Source: Actinomycetota bacterium
Lineage (GTDB): Bacteria > Actinomycetota > CADDZG01 > JAHWKV01
DNA length: 41,696 nucleotides
Reading direction: 5' to 3'
NCBI GenBank assembly: GCA_035759705.1
Contig: DASTUJ010000014.1
Coordinates: 1-41,696 of the forward strand
Below, piece after piece: positions 41,480 to 41,696 of this stretch (positions are counted from its first letter, which is position 1; each line of letters begins with the position of its first letter). Position numbers and translations under genes: made by a program. Under the pieces are notes generated by a model. That model was not told where the DNA came from. It did not search any database and saw nothing but the letters and a program-made list of their open reading frames with translations.

Positions 41480-41696
41480 GTCCGCCCCGGCGTCTTTTTA
41501 GCGTCTTTCCTTGGCTGATGCTAAATCCAAGAGTCGCCTCGAACGTGCCCCCGCACCGTTCGAGGCGGCCGGGGCGGACTAAACCCCTTTACTCCTCCCT
41601 CATGGCCCAAATGTTCGAAGTCGGCGCGTAGAGGGAAGGTCTCTCATAGGACTTATCGAGCCGGGACCACGGCCGAGTTAACAGCAGTGGGCTGTT
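41480..41696 (+). ncRNA. Candidate structured RNA or riboswitch-like leader, continuing past the window
   Basis: GTCCGCCCCGGC (41480-41491) is perfectly complementary to GCCGGGGCGGAC (41568-41579) and would close an 88-100 base domain. Inside lie a hairpin of 14 pairs, CGCCTCGAAC+GTGC with GCAC+GTTCGAGGCG (41535-41567, one bulged C), and a possible H-type pseudoknot: TTTAGC (41497-41502) with GCTAAA (41520-41525), and CTTGG (41510-41514) with CCAAG (41527-41531). At the window edge AACAGC/GCTGTT (41680-41696) starts another hairpin, perhaps a terminator. There is no matching gene; a short frame MAQMFEVGA at 41602-41631 lacks a ribosome-binding site. I do not recognise the RNA class. Confidence 0.5.

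Noticed and set aside
41577-41696. Minus-strand resemblance to the 5' part of actinobacterial tmRNA (CGACTTCGAACATT)
   Set aside because: No tRNA-like 3' end or GGUUC-type T-arm occurs at the expected distance on the minus strand, where the RHH gene lies instead; the match is short and probably chance.

Overview
The window is GC-rich, gene-dense DNA, almost certainly from an actinobacterium (Actinomycetota). The evidence is the maltose-1-phosphate type GT4 glycogen synthase beside an actinobacterial GlgC, an InhA-type enoyl reductase, two F420-type oxidoreductases, a Drr-type ABC exporter, short or absent 5' leaders on several genes, and a group 1h (actinobacterial, 'Huc/Hhy') [NiFe] hydrogenase. 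No transposase, integrase or CRISPR array was seen. Family names below are recognised from sequence alone; no database was searched.

Layout. 1-5.7 kb: the end of a class III aminotransferase, convergent glycogen genes (glgM-type synthase and glgC) and a long-chain acyl-CoA synthetase. 5.7-9.3 kb: an ECF sigma factor/zinc anti-sigma pair followed by a flavodoxin-like protein and a DM13 membrane protein, then a secreted unknown and a LysM membrane protein. 9.6-26.1 kb: the hydrogenase island. It starts with a small DUF6457-like gene and hypF. A second unit holds hypC, a diverged hypC-like gene, hypD, hypE, a tandem-SIS protein and a ferritin-like protein, and ends at a shared terminator. The structural unit then reads hhyS, hhyL, a NifU/Rieske-like protein, three conserved unknowns, the maturation protease, hypA and hypB, with many 4-bp start/stop overlaps. 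All seven Hyp functions plus the endopeptidase are present, so the locus looks self-sufficient for making an uptake hydrogenase that oxidises H2, probably at trace levels. A HAD hydrolase follows on the opposite strand.

26.3-36.4 kb: an AlkZ-like DNA glycosylase (+), then a copper-type operon on the minus strand (membrane protein, YtkA-like, CopC-CopD fusion, membrane-anchored beta protein, VanZ). Next come a small unknown coupled to FabI/InhA, a TolB-like beta-propeller lipoprotein, an F420-type LLM oxidoreductase and an unknown. 36.5-38.2 kb (+): nrdR, dut, tRNA-Gly(GCC) with a terminator, and a deazaflavin-dependent nitroreductase. 38.2-41.4 kb (-): a probable four-gene operon of an RHH regulator, a DUF4097 protein and a DrrA/DrrB ABC exporter, with phased operator sites in the RHH promoter. 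The last 220 bases hold no gene but look like a promoter followed by a folded RNA that runs off the window.

Most interesting observations: the folded RNA at the right edge; the helically phased GACGTC operators; the unexplained start of glgC; an in-frame two-helix membrane segment directly after the hypB stop; the four-cysteine 'Rieske' domain; the diverged second HypC; the tandem SIS protein with different active-site residues in its two halves; and the three uncharacterised proteins inside the hydrogenase operon.
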